A DNA stretch of 64,000 bases from assembly GCF_025813715.1 (NCBI RefSeq), contig NZ_CP107532.1, positions 2,666,001 through 2,730,000 of the forward strand. The letters run 5' to 3'. The translations under genes were made by a program, and so were the position numbers. This document shows positions 35,407 through 43,427 of this stretch, piece after piece (position 1 is the first letter of the stretch; each line of letters opens with the position of its first letter). Under the pieces are notes generated by a model. The model did no database searches, was not told the DNA's origin, and saw nothing but the letters and a program-made list of their open reading frames with translations. The DNA is from Methylobacterium sp. FF17. GTDB lineage: Bacteria; Pseudomonadota; Alphaproteobacteria; Rhizobiales; Beijerinckiaceae.

Positions 35407-35541
35407 ATGACCCGACCCACCATCGAGACCACCGACGAGGCCTAGCAGGGCGAGACCAGCGGTCATATGCGCTGGGTCCTATTCTGGACGGTCGCCCTGA
35501 CTGTCGCCGCCGTCGGCACCGCTTGGCTGACGATCATCTGA
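35407..35541 (+). pseudogene. Small single-span membrane protein with an in-frame amber codon
   Basis: From ATG 35407 the frame reads MTRPTIETTDEA, then TAG (35443-35445), then continues in the same phase QGETSGHMRWVLFWTV and a membrane span to TGA at 35539-35541. The post-stop part can also start at ATG 35467 (24 residues). The whole looks like a 44-residue small membrane protein family (soluble tail, G-H-x-R-W-V-L, one span) broken by a nonsense mutation, or by a sequencing error. Confidence 0.5.
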
Positions 35542-35558
35542 TCCGGCCGCCCGCCATT

Positions 35559-35630
35559 GATCGGAGATCGGAGATCTTCGGATGATCGCAATCGGAGATC
35601 GTTGAGATCTCGAACGATCATTGGATGGAA
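35559..35630. repeat. Cluster of ATCGGAGATC repeats and a GAGATCTC palindrome
   Basis: GATCGGAGATC-like units recur at 35559-35576 and 35590-35601, followed by a palindromic core GAGATCTC flanked by GTT and GAAC. The repeats occupy the 280 bases between the broken small gene and sorA, which contain no other gene. They could be a binding region for a regulator of sorAB. Confidence 0.4.
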
Positions 35631-35819
35631 TAATCGTCTCGCCGTAGCATCTCCTTCACGGAGAAGACGCCTCTTTGCCGGGATGCCTTGGATCGATGAC
35701 CCGAGTTTCCGGCGGCGAGACCGAACCGTCTCGACCGACGCCAATGCCGTCCGCCGACGGCGACACCGAGATCTAGCGACCGGCCGACGCGGCCCAACAA
35801 ACGATTCCAGGGAGACATC

Positions 35820-37043
35820 ATGCGCCATCTGCACGAACCGTTGAACCGCCGCCTCGTCCTGGGTGGCCTAGGGGTCGGCAGCCTCGCCGCCGCCATGCCG
35901 GCCTGGGCCGCGGGCTCGGTGAAGCTTCCGCTGCCCGGCGGCCCGGACGAGCGGGCGCTGACCACCGCCTTTCCGGGCAAAGGCGAGATGATCCTCCAGC
36001 GCACCCATCCGCCGCTGCTGGAGACGCCGTTCTCGGTGTTCGACGAGGGCGTGTTCACGCCCAACGACCGCTTCTACGTGCGCTGGCACTGGGCCTCGAT
36101 CCCGACCGAAGTCGATGCCGGCACCTTCCGGCTCAAGGTCCACGGCCACGTCGATAAGGAACTCTCGCTCTCGCTCGACGCCATCGCCGGCCTGCCGCGC
36201 TTCGAGATCGCCGCGGTGAACCAGTGCTCGGGCAATTCACGCGGGCTGTTCGAGCCGCGGGTGCCCGGGGCGCAATGGGCCAACGGCTCGATGGGCAACG
36301 CCCGCTGGACCGGGGTGCGCCTCAAGGACGTGCTCGAAAAGGCCGGGGTGAAGGCCGGTGCCGTGCAGGTGCGCTTCAACGGCCTCGACGAGCCGGTCGT
36401 CGACGACGCGCCGGACTTCAAGAAGTCCCTCGATCTCGACCACGCCAACAATGGTGAGGTGATGATCGCCTACGCGATGAACGGCGAGCAGCTCCCGTTG
36501 CTAAACGGTTTCCCGCTCCGCCTCGTGGTGCCGGGCTGGTACTCGACCTACTGGGTCAAGATGCTGTCCGACATCGAGGTGCTGGACAAGCCCGACGAGC
36601 AATACTGGATGAAGACCGCCTACCGCATTCCGGACGTGCCGGGCGCCAACATCAAACCAGGCCAGACCGGCTTCAAGACGGTGCCGATCAACAGGATGGT
36701 GCCGCGCTCGTTCATCACCAATTTGCAGGACGACGCCAAGGTGGCAGCCGGAACGCCGGTGGCCATCCGCGGCATCGCTTTCGGCGGCGATTGCGGGGTA
36801 AAGGCGGTCGAGTTCTCCAGAGACGGCGGGGCGACGTGGTTTCCGGCGCAACTCGGCGCGGACGAGGGCCCCTACAGCTTCCGCCGCTTCGACGGCAGCC
36901 TGCCGGCGCTGGCCGCCGGCACCCACACGGTCAGGGTCCGCTGCACCAACACCAACGGCGTCGCGCAGGGCATGGACCGGATCTGGAACGGGGCCGGCTT
37001 CATGCAGAACGGCATCGAGGCCGTATCCTTCCAGGCCGCTTGA
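35820..37043 (+). CDS. sorA: Sulfite dehydrogenase molybdopterin subunit (SorA)
   Basis: A 407-residue periplasmic molybdoenzyme of the sulfite oxidase family. The Tat signal has the twin arginine in LNRRLVLGG with cleavage near A-W-A. The molybdenum-ligating Cys136 is in VNQCSGNSRG. The C-terminal Mo-co dimerisation domain follows (R-G-I-A-F-G-G-D-C-G-V-K-A-V-E-F-S-R-D-G-G). It oxidises sulfite to sulfate and passes electrons to the c-type cytochrome SorB encoded 11 bases downstream, as in the Starkeya SorAB enzyme. Confidence 0.93.
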   Translation: MRHLHEPLNRRLVLGGLGVGSLAAAMPAWAAGSVKLPLPGGPDERALTTAFPGKGEMILQRTHPPLLETPFSVFDEGVFTPNDRFYVRWHWASIPTEVDAGTFRLKVHGHVDKELSLSLDAIAGLPRFEIAAVNQCSGNSRGLFEPRVPGAQWANGSMGNARWTGVRLKDVLEKAGVKAGAVQVRFNGLDEPVVDDAPDFKKSLDLDHANNGEVMIAYAMNGEQLPLLNGFPLRLVVPGWYSTYWVKMLSDIEVLDKPDEQYWMKTAYRIPDVPGANIKPGQTGFKTVPINRMVPRSFITNLQDDAKVAAGTPVAIRGIAFGGDCGVKAVEFSRDGGATWFPAQLGADEGPYSFRRFDGSLPALAAGTHTVRVRCTNTNGVAQGMDRIWNGAGFMQNGIEAVSFQAA

Positions 37044-37054
37044 GGAGACCAGCC

Positions 37055-37393
37055 ATGAACCCGATCCATCCGGCGGCCCTGATCGCCGCGCTCGCCTTGT
37101 CTCCTCTGGTGGCGCTTGCCGCCCCGGCCCCCGAGCCGATGCGCTTCACCTCACAATCCATCGCGATGCCGACCTCCGACCGGACCTTCCCCGACGGACA
37201 GGGGGCCGAGGCGGTCAACAACAACTGCCTCGCCTGCCACTCGGCCGGGATGGTGCTAACCCAACCCAAGCTCACGAAGGCGCAGTGGACCGAGACCGTG
37301 AACAAGATGGTCCACGTCTACAATGCGCCCGTTGATCAGGCCGACGTGCAGACCATCGTCGACTACCTGACGGCGTTGAAGCCGGCACCCTGA
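37055..37393 (+). CDS. sorB: Sulfite dehydrogenase cytochrome c subunit (SorB)
   Basis: A 112-residue secreted monohaem cytochrome c. A signal peptide of about 22 residues precedes the haem motif CLACH (N-N-N-C-L-A-C-H-S-A-G). A methionine for the distal ligand lies in the helix W-T-E-T-V-N-K-M. It receives electrons from SorA and passes them to the respiratory chain. The ATG at 37055 follows sorA closely with GAGGAGA between them, so the two are one operon. Confidence 0.92.
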   Translation: MNPIHPAALIAALALSPLVALAAPAPEPMRFTSQSIAMPTSDRTFPDGQGAEAVNNNCLACHSAGMVLTQPKLTKAQWTETVNKMVHVYNAPVDQADVQTIVDYLTALKPAP

Positions 37394-37403
37394 ACCCCCG
37401 AAT

Positions 37404-37438
37404 CCCGAGGCCGCCGCGCTTTTTTCGCCGGCCTCGGG
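37404..37438 (+). terminator. Terminator-like hairpin after sorB
   Basis: CCCGAGGCCG (37404-37413) pairs with CGGCCTCGGG (37429-37438). The loop holds a T6 run. It lies ten bases after the sorB stop and probably separates sorAB from the propeller gene. Confidence 0.55.
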
Positions 37439-37578
37439 GAATAGACCGCGCCTTCCGGCGTCTCCCCAGGGCGATGCACGGCCGGCCCGGCCTTAGACCA
37501 CGGATTTCCGATTTCGAACCAGCCCTCACGGTAGGCCCCGGCCGCCGAACGAGCGCGCATGCCCGAGAGACCCGCTTC

Positions 37579-38562
37579 ATGACCCATATCCGCACCAGCC
37601 TCCGCACCCTCCTCGCCGGAGCCGCCTTGCTCCTAGCGCAGGCCCAGCCCGGGTTCGCCGCCGGCTTCGACGGCGCGATCAAGAACAACGCACTGGCGCT
37701 GAACGCCGCCGGGACCGTCGCCGCTGTGTCGAACAGCGAGGAGAGCGCCGTCGTCGTCTACGACGTCGCCAAGGGCACGGTGCTGCGCCGCCTCGACGGC
37801 TTCGTCACGCCGCGAAACATCGTGTTCGCGCCGGACGGCGCCCGTTTCTACGTCTCCGACAGCGGCACCGGCCGGATCACGGTCTACGAGACCGCCACCG
37901 GCAAGGAGGCCGGCGTTCTCGCCGCGGGCCCCGGCTCGTTCGGTACGGTGCTCTCGGCCGACGGGGGCAAGCTCTACGTCAATAACGAGGCCGCAAGCAC
38001 GCTGACCGTGTTCGACACCAGGACCATGCTCGCCGAGGCTGTGATCCCCGGCTTCGCGCAGCCGCGCCAGGGCGTGAAGCTGTCGCCGGACGGCAAGACC
38101 GTGTTCGTGACGAACTTCCTCGGCGACAAGATCACGTTGGTCGATACCGCCACCAACAAGATCACCGGCGAGATCGCCGGGTTCGACAAGCTGCGCGCCA
38201 TCTCGATCACCAAGGACGGAAAGACGCTGTTTGCAGCCAACAGCGGCCGCAACACCATCGGCGTGGTCGATGTCGCCGCCCGTAAGGTCACCTCCGAGGT
38301 GGCAGTGGGCAAGGACCCCTACGGCGCCGCGCTGACCCCGGACGGGCACTTCGTCTATTCGGGCAACCTCAAGGACAACTCGCTCTCGGTGATCGATACC
38401 GGCACCCTCAAGGTCGTCGCCACGGTGACCGGCCTGAACGAGCCGCGCCAGGCGATCGCGTTCTCGGCCGACAACGCCCACGCCTACGTCCTCAACCGCG
38501 ACCTTAGCGTCGCCGTGGTGGACCGGGCGAAGAACGCGGTCATCTCGACCATGAAGCCCTGA
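37579..38562 (+). CDS. YncE-like secreted beta-propeller protein
   Basis: A 327-residue exported protein: Sec signal ending near G-F-A-A, then repeated blades with the YVTN-type pattern (A-L-N-A-A-G-T-V-A-A-V-S-N, A-P-D-G-A-R-F-Y-V-S-D-S-G, S-P-D-G-K-T-V-F-V-T-N, T-K-D-G-K-T-L-F-A-A-N-S). Such seven-blade proteins often bind quinones, haem or other partners in the periplasm. Its place between two sulfite oxidase-type genes suggests a linked role, not yet defined. The ATG at 37579 is the signal-peptide start. Confidence 0.82.
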   Translation: MTHIRTSLRTLLAGAALLLAQAQPGFAAGFDGAIKNNALALNAAGTVAAVSNSEESAVVVYDVAKGTVLRRLDGFVTPRNIVFAPDGARFYVSDSGTGRITVYETATGKEAGVLAAGPGSFGTVLSADGGKLYVNNEAASTLTVFDTRTMLAEAVIPGFAQPRQGVKLSPDGKTVFVTNFLGDKITLVDTATNKITGEIAGFDKLRAISITKDGKTLFAANSGRNTIGVVDVAARKVTSEVAVGKDPYGAALTPDGHFVYSGNLKDNSLSVIDTGTLKVVATVTGLNEPRQAIAFSADNAHAYVLNRDLSVAVVDRAKNAVISTMKP

Positions 38563-38641
38563 GGCGTCGCGCGTCGGGTGCCTTCTCGGCTCCCGGCGCG
38601 TTCTCGTCGTCGACACGTCACGAACGCAGGACAAAGACCCC

Positions 38642-39727
38642 ATGCTCGGCCTGTTCCAGCGCAAGGACCGCCTCATCGTCCACGGAAAGGCGCCCTACAA
38701 CGCCGAGCCACCGCTCGATCGCCTACGCGCCGCCTTCCTCACCGAGCAGGCCGACTTCTACGTCCGCAGCCACGGGAATATCCCGGATCTCGACGCCGAC
38801 AGCTACCGCCTGACCGTCGACGGGATGGTTGCGACGCCGCTCGAACTGTCCATTGCCGATCTGAAGACGCGGTTCGCGCCCGTCACCGTCACGGCGGTAA
38901 TGCAATGCGCCGGCAACCGCCGGGCCGACATGCTAGCGGTGGCCCCGGTCTCCGGCGACCCGTGGGCGCCCGGCGCCATCGGCAACGCGAAATGGACTGG
39001 GGTGCGCCTCGCCGACGTGCTGCGCGCGGCCGGCATCGATGCGGGCGATACGCGCCACGTGGCCTTCGAGAGCCACGACCGGATCGCGGACACGGACACG
39101 CGTTTCGGCGCCTCGATCCCGCTCGCCAAGGCGCTGGCCCCCGATACGTTGGTCGCCTTCGCAATGAACGGCGAGCATCTCTCCCCCGAGCATGGCCACC
39201 CCCTGCGCGTGGTGGTGCCGGGATTTGCCGGTATCCGCAGCCCGAAGTGGCTCGCCCGCATCACGGTGCAGGACCGGCCCTCCGACAATCCGATGCAGGC
39301 CGACGACTACAAGCTGTTTCCGCCCGACGTGACCGCCGAGACCGCCGACCCCACCCACGGCATCACCATCGAGGCGATGCCGCTCAACAGCGCGATCTGC
39401 GAGCCCGCCCGCGGCGCAGCGTTGAAGGCCGGCCGGCACGCGATCCGCGGCTACGCCATCGCCAGCGACCGCGCGGTCGCCCGCGTCGACGTCTCGACGG
39501 ATGGCGGTCGCAGCTGGGCACAGGCCCGGATCGACCGCGATGCGGACGCACCCTACGCCTGGACGTTCTGGGAGATCGACTGCGAGCTGACCGCGGGCGA
39601 ACACGAACTCGCGGTGCGGGCCTGGGACTCAGCCGGCCAGACCCAGCCTGCGGCGCCGGACGACACCTGGAACTACAAGGGTTACCTCAGCGCCGCCTGG
39701 CACCGGGTACGGGTCACGGTGGCCTGA
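38642..39727 (+). CDS. Second sulfite-oxidase-family molybdoenzyme
   Basis: A 361-residue sulfite oxidase-fold protein without a signal peptide, resembling the plant and animal enzyme core. Cys89 in VMQCAGNRRADM should bind molybdenum. The substrate-pocket stretch G-A-I-G-N-A-K-W-T-G-V-R and the C-terminal dimerisation domain (I-R-G-Y-A-I-A-S-D-R-A-V-A-R-V-D-V-S-T-D-G-G) are present. It lacks haem and is likely cytoplasmic, so it may use oxygen or another acceptor. It complements the periplasmic SorAB upstream. Confidence 0.87.
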   Translation: MLGLFQRKDRLIVHGKAPYNAEPPLDRLRAAFLTEQADFYVRSHGNIPDLDADSYRLTVDGMVATPLELSIADLKTRFAPVTVTAVMQCAGNRRADMLAVAPVSGDPWAPGAIGNAKWTGVRLADVLRAAGIDAGDTRHVAFESHDRIADTDTRFGASIPLAKALAPDTLVAFAMNGEHLSPEHGHPLRVVVPGFAGIRSPKWLARITVQDRPSDNPMQADDYKLFPPDVTAETADPTHGITIEAMPLNSAICEPARGAALKAGRHAIRGYAIASDRAVARVDVSTDGGRSWAQARIDRDADAPYAWTFWEIDCELTAGEHELAVRAWDSAGQTQPAAPDDTWNYKGYLSAAWHRVRVTVA

Positions 39728-39729
39728 CC

Positions 39730-40101
39730 TCACGCCCAGAGTAGGGCGGTGGCCGCAAGGCCCGAGATCGCGATCAGCAGGGCCGCGATCCCGACGGTGA
39801 GGATGCGCGGCATCATCGGGATCTCGGTATGGGCAAGACGCGCTCGAATCGCCCGATCCCGCCATGCGGCGCCGGCGAACGAGGCGAGCGCACAGGCGAT
39901 CAGCGTGAGCGACAGCACCTTCAGCGGCCAAACCGCCAGCACCTCCCGCAGGAAGCGCTGCGCAGCCAGGCCGACGCCGAGGAAGGCGAGCCCGGTGCGA
40001 AGCCACGCCACGAACGTACGCTCGGCTGCCAGCACCGTCCGGTCCTCGGCGAGCCTCACCCGGGGATCGTCGGGGGGCACGGGTTTCGCGGGCTCACTCA
40101 T
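39730..40101 (-). CDS. DUF202-family small membrane protein
   Basis: A 123-residue protein with three membrane spans and the DUF202 signature: D-P-R-V-x-L-A-E-D-R-T-V-L-A-A-E-R-T-F-V-A-W-L-R-T-G-L-A-F-L-G-V-G. Function is unknown. Its ATG at 40101 overlaps the LysR stop by four bases, so it is translated as the last gene of the sigma/anti-sigma/LysR operon. The longer frame to 40419 is a shadow of the LysR gene. Confidence 0.85.
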   Translation of the reverse strand: MSEPAKPVPPDDPRVRLAEDRTVLAAERTFVAWLRTGLAFLGVGLAAQRFLREVLAVWPLKVLSLTLIACALASFAGAAWRDRAIRARLAHTEIPMMPRILTVGIAALLIAISGLAATALLWA

Positions 40102-40988
40102 TTGATGTTCGCCGTCGCGATCAGGTCGAGAAGCGCGTCGGCGGCCCGGCTGCAGTAGCGCTCCTTGTGGCGCAGCACCCGGAAAGGACGGCTCGGCAGG
40201 GCGAACGCCGCCCGTACCAGGGTCCCGGCTCGAAGCGCTGCGGCGACCACGGTCTCGGACAGCACGGCGGCCCCGCCCCCGGCCTCGACGGCGGCGCGGA
40301 CCGCCTCGTTCGAGGGCAATTCGAGTGTGACTTGGAGTTGAGCCGCAGCGAGGCCGGCGTCCGTCAGCGCCGCCTCGAAAGCCGAGCGGGTTCCCGATCC
40401 CGCCTCGCGCAGCACCCAATTGGCCGTTGCGAGCTCCTTGGGTTCGAGGGCAGTAGCCCCGGCGAAGGGATGGCCAGGAGCGACTACGAGGACAAGCTGG
40501 TCTCGCGCGATGGTCGTGCTCGCGAGCGTCGGGTCGTCCAGCGCTCCCTCAACGAAGCCGAGTTCGGCCTGCCCCGCGCGCACCGCGTCGGCGGCGTCGG
40601 TGGTGTTGCCCACCGCCAGCCGGATAGCGATCTCGGGGTAGGCCCGGCGGAAGGCAACGAGATGGCGCGGCAGCCAGTCGCTGGCGATGGTCTGGCTGGC
40701 GTAAAGCGCCAACGTCCCTCGTCGCATGCCGCTGAGGTCTGCGAGCACCAGTTCGGCGGCCTCCGCCCGGGCGAGCACGGCACGGGCCTCGACAAGGAAC
40801 GTGCGCCCCGCCTCGGTCAGCTCGATCCCGCGGCCGACCCGGTGGAACAACTTGGTGGCGTGACGCCCCTCGATATTGGCGATCGCCGCGCTGACCGCCG
40901 ACTGAACGAGGTTCAGTGCCTCGGCGGCCCGCGTCACGTGCTGCCGCTCGGCCACCGCCACGAAGATGCGGAGCTGGTCGAGGGTCAT
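40098..40988 (-). CDS. LysR-family regulator, probable regulator of the sulfite module
   Basis: A 296-residue LysR protein: HTH MTLDQLRIFVAVAERQHVTR then A-A-E-A-L-N-L-V-Q-S-A-V-S-A-A-I-A-N-I-E, and an effector domain with P-E-I-A-I-R-L-A-V-G-N-T and the inner loop L-P-S-N-E-A-V-R-A-A-V-E-A-G-G-G. The effector domain is of the CbbR/CysB-like class. It overlaps the anti-sigma gene upstream and the DUF202 gene downstream by four bases each. Proximity to SorAB and the exporters suggests that it senses a sulfur compound. Confidence 0.88.
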   Translation of the reverse strand: MTLDQLRIFVAVAERQHVTRAAEALNLVQSAVSAAIANIEGRHATKLFHRVGRGIELTEAGRTFLVEARAVLARAEAAELVLADLSGMRRGTLALYASQTIASDWLPRHLVAFRRAYPEIAIRLAVGNTTDAADAVRAGQAELGFVEGALDDPTLASTTIARDQLVLVVAPGHPFAGATALEPKELATANWVLREAGSGTRSAFEAALTDAGLAAAQLQVTLELPSNEAVRAAVEAGGGAAVLSETVVAAALRAGTLVRAAFALPSRPFRVLRHKERYCSRAADALLDLIATANIK

Positions 40989-41794
40989 GGCTGCTGCCGA
41001 TCCGGCGCGAGGCCGCGGACCTGCGCATCAACCGCCTGCGCGACGGTGAGCAGCCGGGCCTCGTCGGTCCGACCGGTGACGACGTAGGACATGCCGCCAT
41101 CGACCCAGGAGAAAGCGGCGACGTCGCCCTCGCGGGCGAAGCGGAACACTGTGCGGCCATCCGCATCGCCCACGCGGCTGTAGAGCGTCAGCCGGGTGCC
41201 GTGGTCGTCGTCGTACATCAGCATCGCTGCGGATTCGGACCCAGCGGGCAACAACCGCCCGCCCATCAGGCGGAAGCCGTAGGCCGTGAGGTCGGGGGTG
41301 GTCACCGCCCGGCCGAGGCGCTTCGAGAGCCACGTAACAAGGTGCGGCTTCTCGTCGGCGCGCACCTCCACCGGATGCACCGCCTCGACCACGTAGGTGC
41401 GGAAGGCCGCCACTGCGTCGTCGGTCGCCGGCTCGGTTCGCGCAAGCGTGACCGTGGGTACCTGCCGCGCGGCATGGCCGAACCAGCCGGCGGCACCGCC
41501 GACCGCGAGGCAGAACACGGCCGCAGCCGCGACCGGAAGCCAGCGCCCGGTTATTGGGCTATGTCGCGAGCGGATGTTGGCCACCCGGAGCCGCGCCGGG
41601 ATCGCCTCCTCGGCAATCGGCGCGAGGCGGGTACGCAAGCGCTCGCGCAGGGCGCGATCCGCCGAGACCTCGGCCGCCCGCGCGGGGTTTCCCCTGAGCC
41701 ATGCCTCGACCAGCGCCTGCCGCTCCGGTTCAAGATGACCGTCGATCAGGCCGTGCAGGTCGTCCTCGCCGACCGGGCGCGGATCCCCGCTCAT
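40985..41794 (-). CDS. Anti-sigma factor, membrane-bound
   Basis: A 269-residue protein with a short cytosolic N-terminal anti-sigma domain (D-D-L-H-G-L-I-D-G-H-L-E-P-E-R), one membrane span near residues 85-103 (L-P-V-A-A-A-A-V-F-C-L-A-V-G-G) and a periplasmic domain of about 160 residues. It lacks the full His-Cys zinc motif of ZAS anti-sigma factors. It overlaps the ECF sigma gene by four bases and presumably holds that sigma inactive at the membrane until a periplasmic signal arrives. Confidence 0.85.
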   Translation of the reverse strand: MSGDPRPVGEDDLHGLIDGHLEPERQALVEAWLRGNPARAAEVSADRALRERLRTRLAPIAEEAIPARLRVANIRSRHSPITGRWLPVAAAAVFCLAVGGAAGWFGHAARQVPTVTLARTEPATDDAVAAFRTYVVEAVHPVEVRADEKPHLVTWLSKRLGRAVTTPDLTAYGFRLMGGRLLPAGSESAAMLMYDDDHGTRLTLYSRVGDADGRTVFRFAREGDVAAFSWVDGGMSYVVTGRTDEARLLTVAQAVDAQVRGLAPDRQQP

Positions 41795-42300
41795 TTCACC
41801 CTCCTCAACAAGCCGGTTCGGCCCGTTTCCAGAAAACTTCGCATCCGCTCCCGGGCTCGGCTTAACCGCGACATCACCGTGCCCAGCGGTACTCCGAGCA
41901 CCTGCGCCGCTTCCGCATAAGACAGATCCTCGACCGCGACGAGCAGTAGCACTGAGCGCTGCTCCTCGGGCAGGGCGTCGAGTCCGGTGAGCACGTCGCG
42001 TGCCCCCATAACGGCCTCGGGGTCGGCACCCGGATCGGGCACCTGCTCCAAAGCCTCAGCGCCGACATCGATGCCGCGCCGGCCCCGGCGTCGAACAGTG
42101 CCGAGGAACAGGTTGCGCTCGATCGTGAACAGCCAGGCTCGCAGGTCGCCGTCGCGGCGACGTCCGGACCAGCCGGACAACGCCCGCTCCAGGGTGTCCT
42201 GGACGAGGTCATCCGCCGCTTCGCGGTCCCGCAACAGTGCGACTGCGTAGCGCCGCAACGCTGGGATCTGCGGTTCGATGAGGGCGGCGATCTCGTCCAC
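41791..42300 (-). CDS. ECF-type RNA polymerase sigma factor
   Basis: A 169-residue sigma-70 protein with only regions 2 and 4. Region 2 has D-R-E-A-A-D-D-L-V-Q-D-T-L-E-R-A and L-R-A-W-L-F-T-I-E-R-N; region 4 has L-P-E-E-Q-R-S-V-L-L-L-V-A-V-E-D-L-S-Y-A-E-A-A-Q-V and G-T-V-M-S-R-L-S-R-A-R-E-R. It is paired with the membrane anti-sigma factor encoded next. It lies 13 bases after the secreted-protein gene, so that gene is probably part of its operon and regulon. Confidence 0.92.
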   Translation of the reverse strand: MDEIAALIEPQIPALRRYAVALLRDREAADDLVQDTLERALSGWSGRRRDGDLRAWLFTIERNLFLGTVRRRGRRGIDVGAEALEQVPDPGADPEAVMGARDVLTGLDALPEEQRSVLLLVAVEDLSYAEAAQVLGVPLGTVMSRLSRARERMRSFLETGRTGLLRRVK

Positions 42301-42313
42301 GAGGCTTTACCGA

Positions 42314-42697
42314 TCAGGGCTTGGCGATGTGCCACGCGTCGTTGAGGAATCCGTCGCCGGTGATGTCGCCGGGCTTCGTATCCTTGGCGAAGGTGTAGAG
42401 CGGCTTGCCCTTGTAGGCCCACTGCATCGTCCCGTCGTCCCGCGTCACCATCGTCCAGTCGCCACTAGCAGCCGAGCCGGAGGCGGCCATCAGTGCCGGC
42501 CAGTTGGCGGCGCAGGGGCCGTTGCACATCGACTTGCCGCCCATGTCCTTGTCGAAGGTGTAGAGGGTCATGCTCTTGGAATCGACGAGCGCCGGCCCCT
42601 TGGCAGTCTCGGCCGTCATCGCAGGCGCAGCGGCCTGGGCGGCGACGGCGGAGAAGGCGAAGGCCGCAAAGGCAGCGCGGATCAGCATGGTGTGCAT
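42314..42697 (-). CDS. Secreted COG4315-type repeat protein
   Basis: A 127-residue exported protein with a signal peptide (cleavage near A-Q-A-A) and the COG4315 pattern: S-M-T-L-Y-T-F-D-K-D ... S-M-C-N-G-P-C-A-A-N-W-P-A-L and W-A-Y-K-G-K-P-L-Y-T-F-A-K-D-x-K-P-G-D. Such proteins often lie beside ECF sigma factors and are thought to be envelope or redox-stress proteins with a conserved cysteine pair. It is the first gene of the five-gene minus-strand operon. Confidence 0.85.
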   Translation of the reverse strand: MHTMLIRAAFAAFAFSAVAAQAAAPAMTAETAKGPALVDSKSMTLYTFDKDMGGKSMCNGPCAANWPALMAASGSAASGDWTMVTRDDGTMQWAYKGKPLYTFAKDTKPGDITGDGFLNDAWHIAKP

Positions 42698-43049
42698 GAG
42701 TGAGGTCTCCGGCGGTCGACCATGACCGCATCGGGAGAGATGCCGAACGGGCGCGTCTATTCCACTGACACACGAAAAAGATTGGTGACGTCAGCGTGAC
42801 CGCCGACTCGTCCTCAACCACGGCATACGGCCGTCACCCAGGAGCAGTCAGAGGAATGATGCGGCGGCGTCACCACTCTGAAAGGCGGAGATCCGAGATC
42901 ATGCCCTCGCACGGCGAGATCGACTGCAACGTCTGCTTTCAAGAGATACGTTGGCTTGCTCTTACGGCGTAGTTGGGTCGATTTCCGCCGTGTTGATGGG
43001 GTGGTGCCAACAATCAAATTGCTTCGAGCGGGCCCTTGCTTCGTAACAC
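42698..43049. other. Intergenic region, probable promoter of the ECF operon
   Basis: About 350 bases before the secreted-protein gene and after the UPF0060 gene. The half next to 42698 should carry the operon promoter; a GGAATA sequence on the minus strand near 42763 could be an ECF -35 element, but I cannot pair it convincingly. No gene, tRNA or long repeat is seen. Confidence 0.35.
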
Positions 43050-43367
43050 TCAGGTTCCGCGTGGTCCCAGCAGGATGACCGCGGCACCAATAAGACAGAT
43101 CGCGGCGCCGCCGACGTCCCATCGGTCGGGCCGATGTCCCTCGGCCAGCCATGGCCACAGGATCGACGAGACGATGTAGACGCCGCCGTAGGCTGCGTAT
43201 GCGCGTCCCGCGCTCTCGACGAGGGTCGGCAGGTAGGCGAAAAGGTCAAGCGAAGCCTTTCCAGGCGTCAGCCACCACGGCGAGCGTTCGAGGCGTAGCC
43301 AAGCCCAGAAGGCGAAGCATCCGGCAATCTCGGCGACGGCTGCGCCGACATAGGCGATAAGTGTCAT
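43050..43367 (-). CDS. YnfA/UPF0060-family membrane protein
   Basis: A 105-residue protein with four membrane spans and the UPF0060 pattern: [35 protein letters not shown] and the end [17 protein letters not shown]. The family is related in topology to small multidrug exporters. Its substrate is unknown. The gene stands alone. Confidence 0.88.
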   Translation of the reverse strand: MTLIAYVGAAVAEIAGCFAFWAWLRLERSPWWLTPGKASLDLFAYLPTLVESAGRAYAAYGGVYIVSSILWPWLAEGHRPDRWDVGGAAICLIGAAVILLGPRGT

Positions 43368-43427
43368 CTCGCCGGCATCCGGTGCCCCGCGTCCACGGTC
43401 AAGCCTGGTTTAGAAGCGACCGGCCGG

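Noticed and set aside
35559..35630. CRISPR array from short ATCGGAGATC repeats
   Set aside because: Repeats are about ten bases, irregularly spaced, without spacers of constant length, and no cas gene is nearby.
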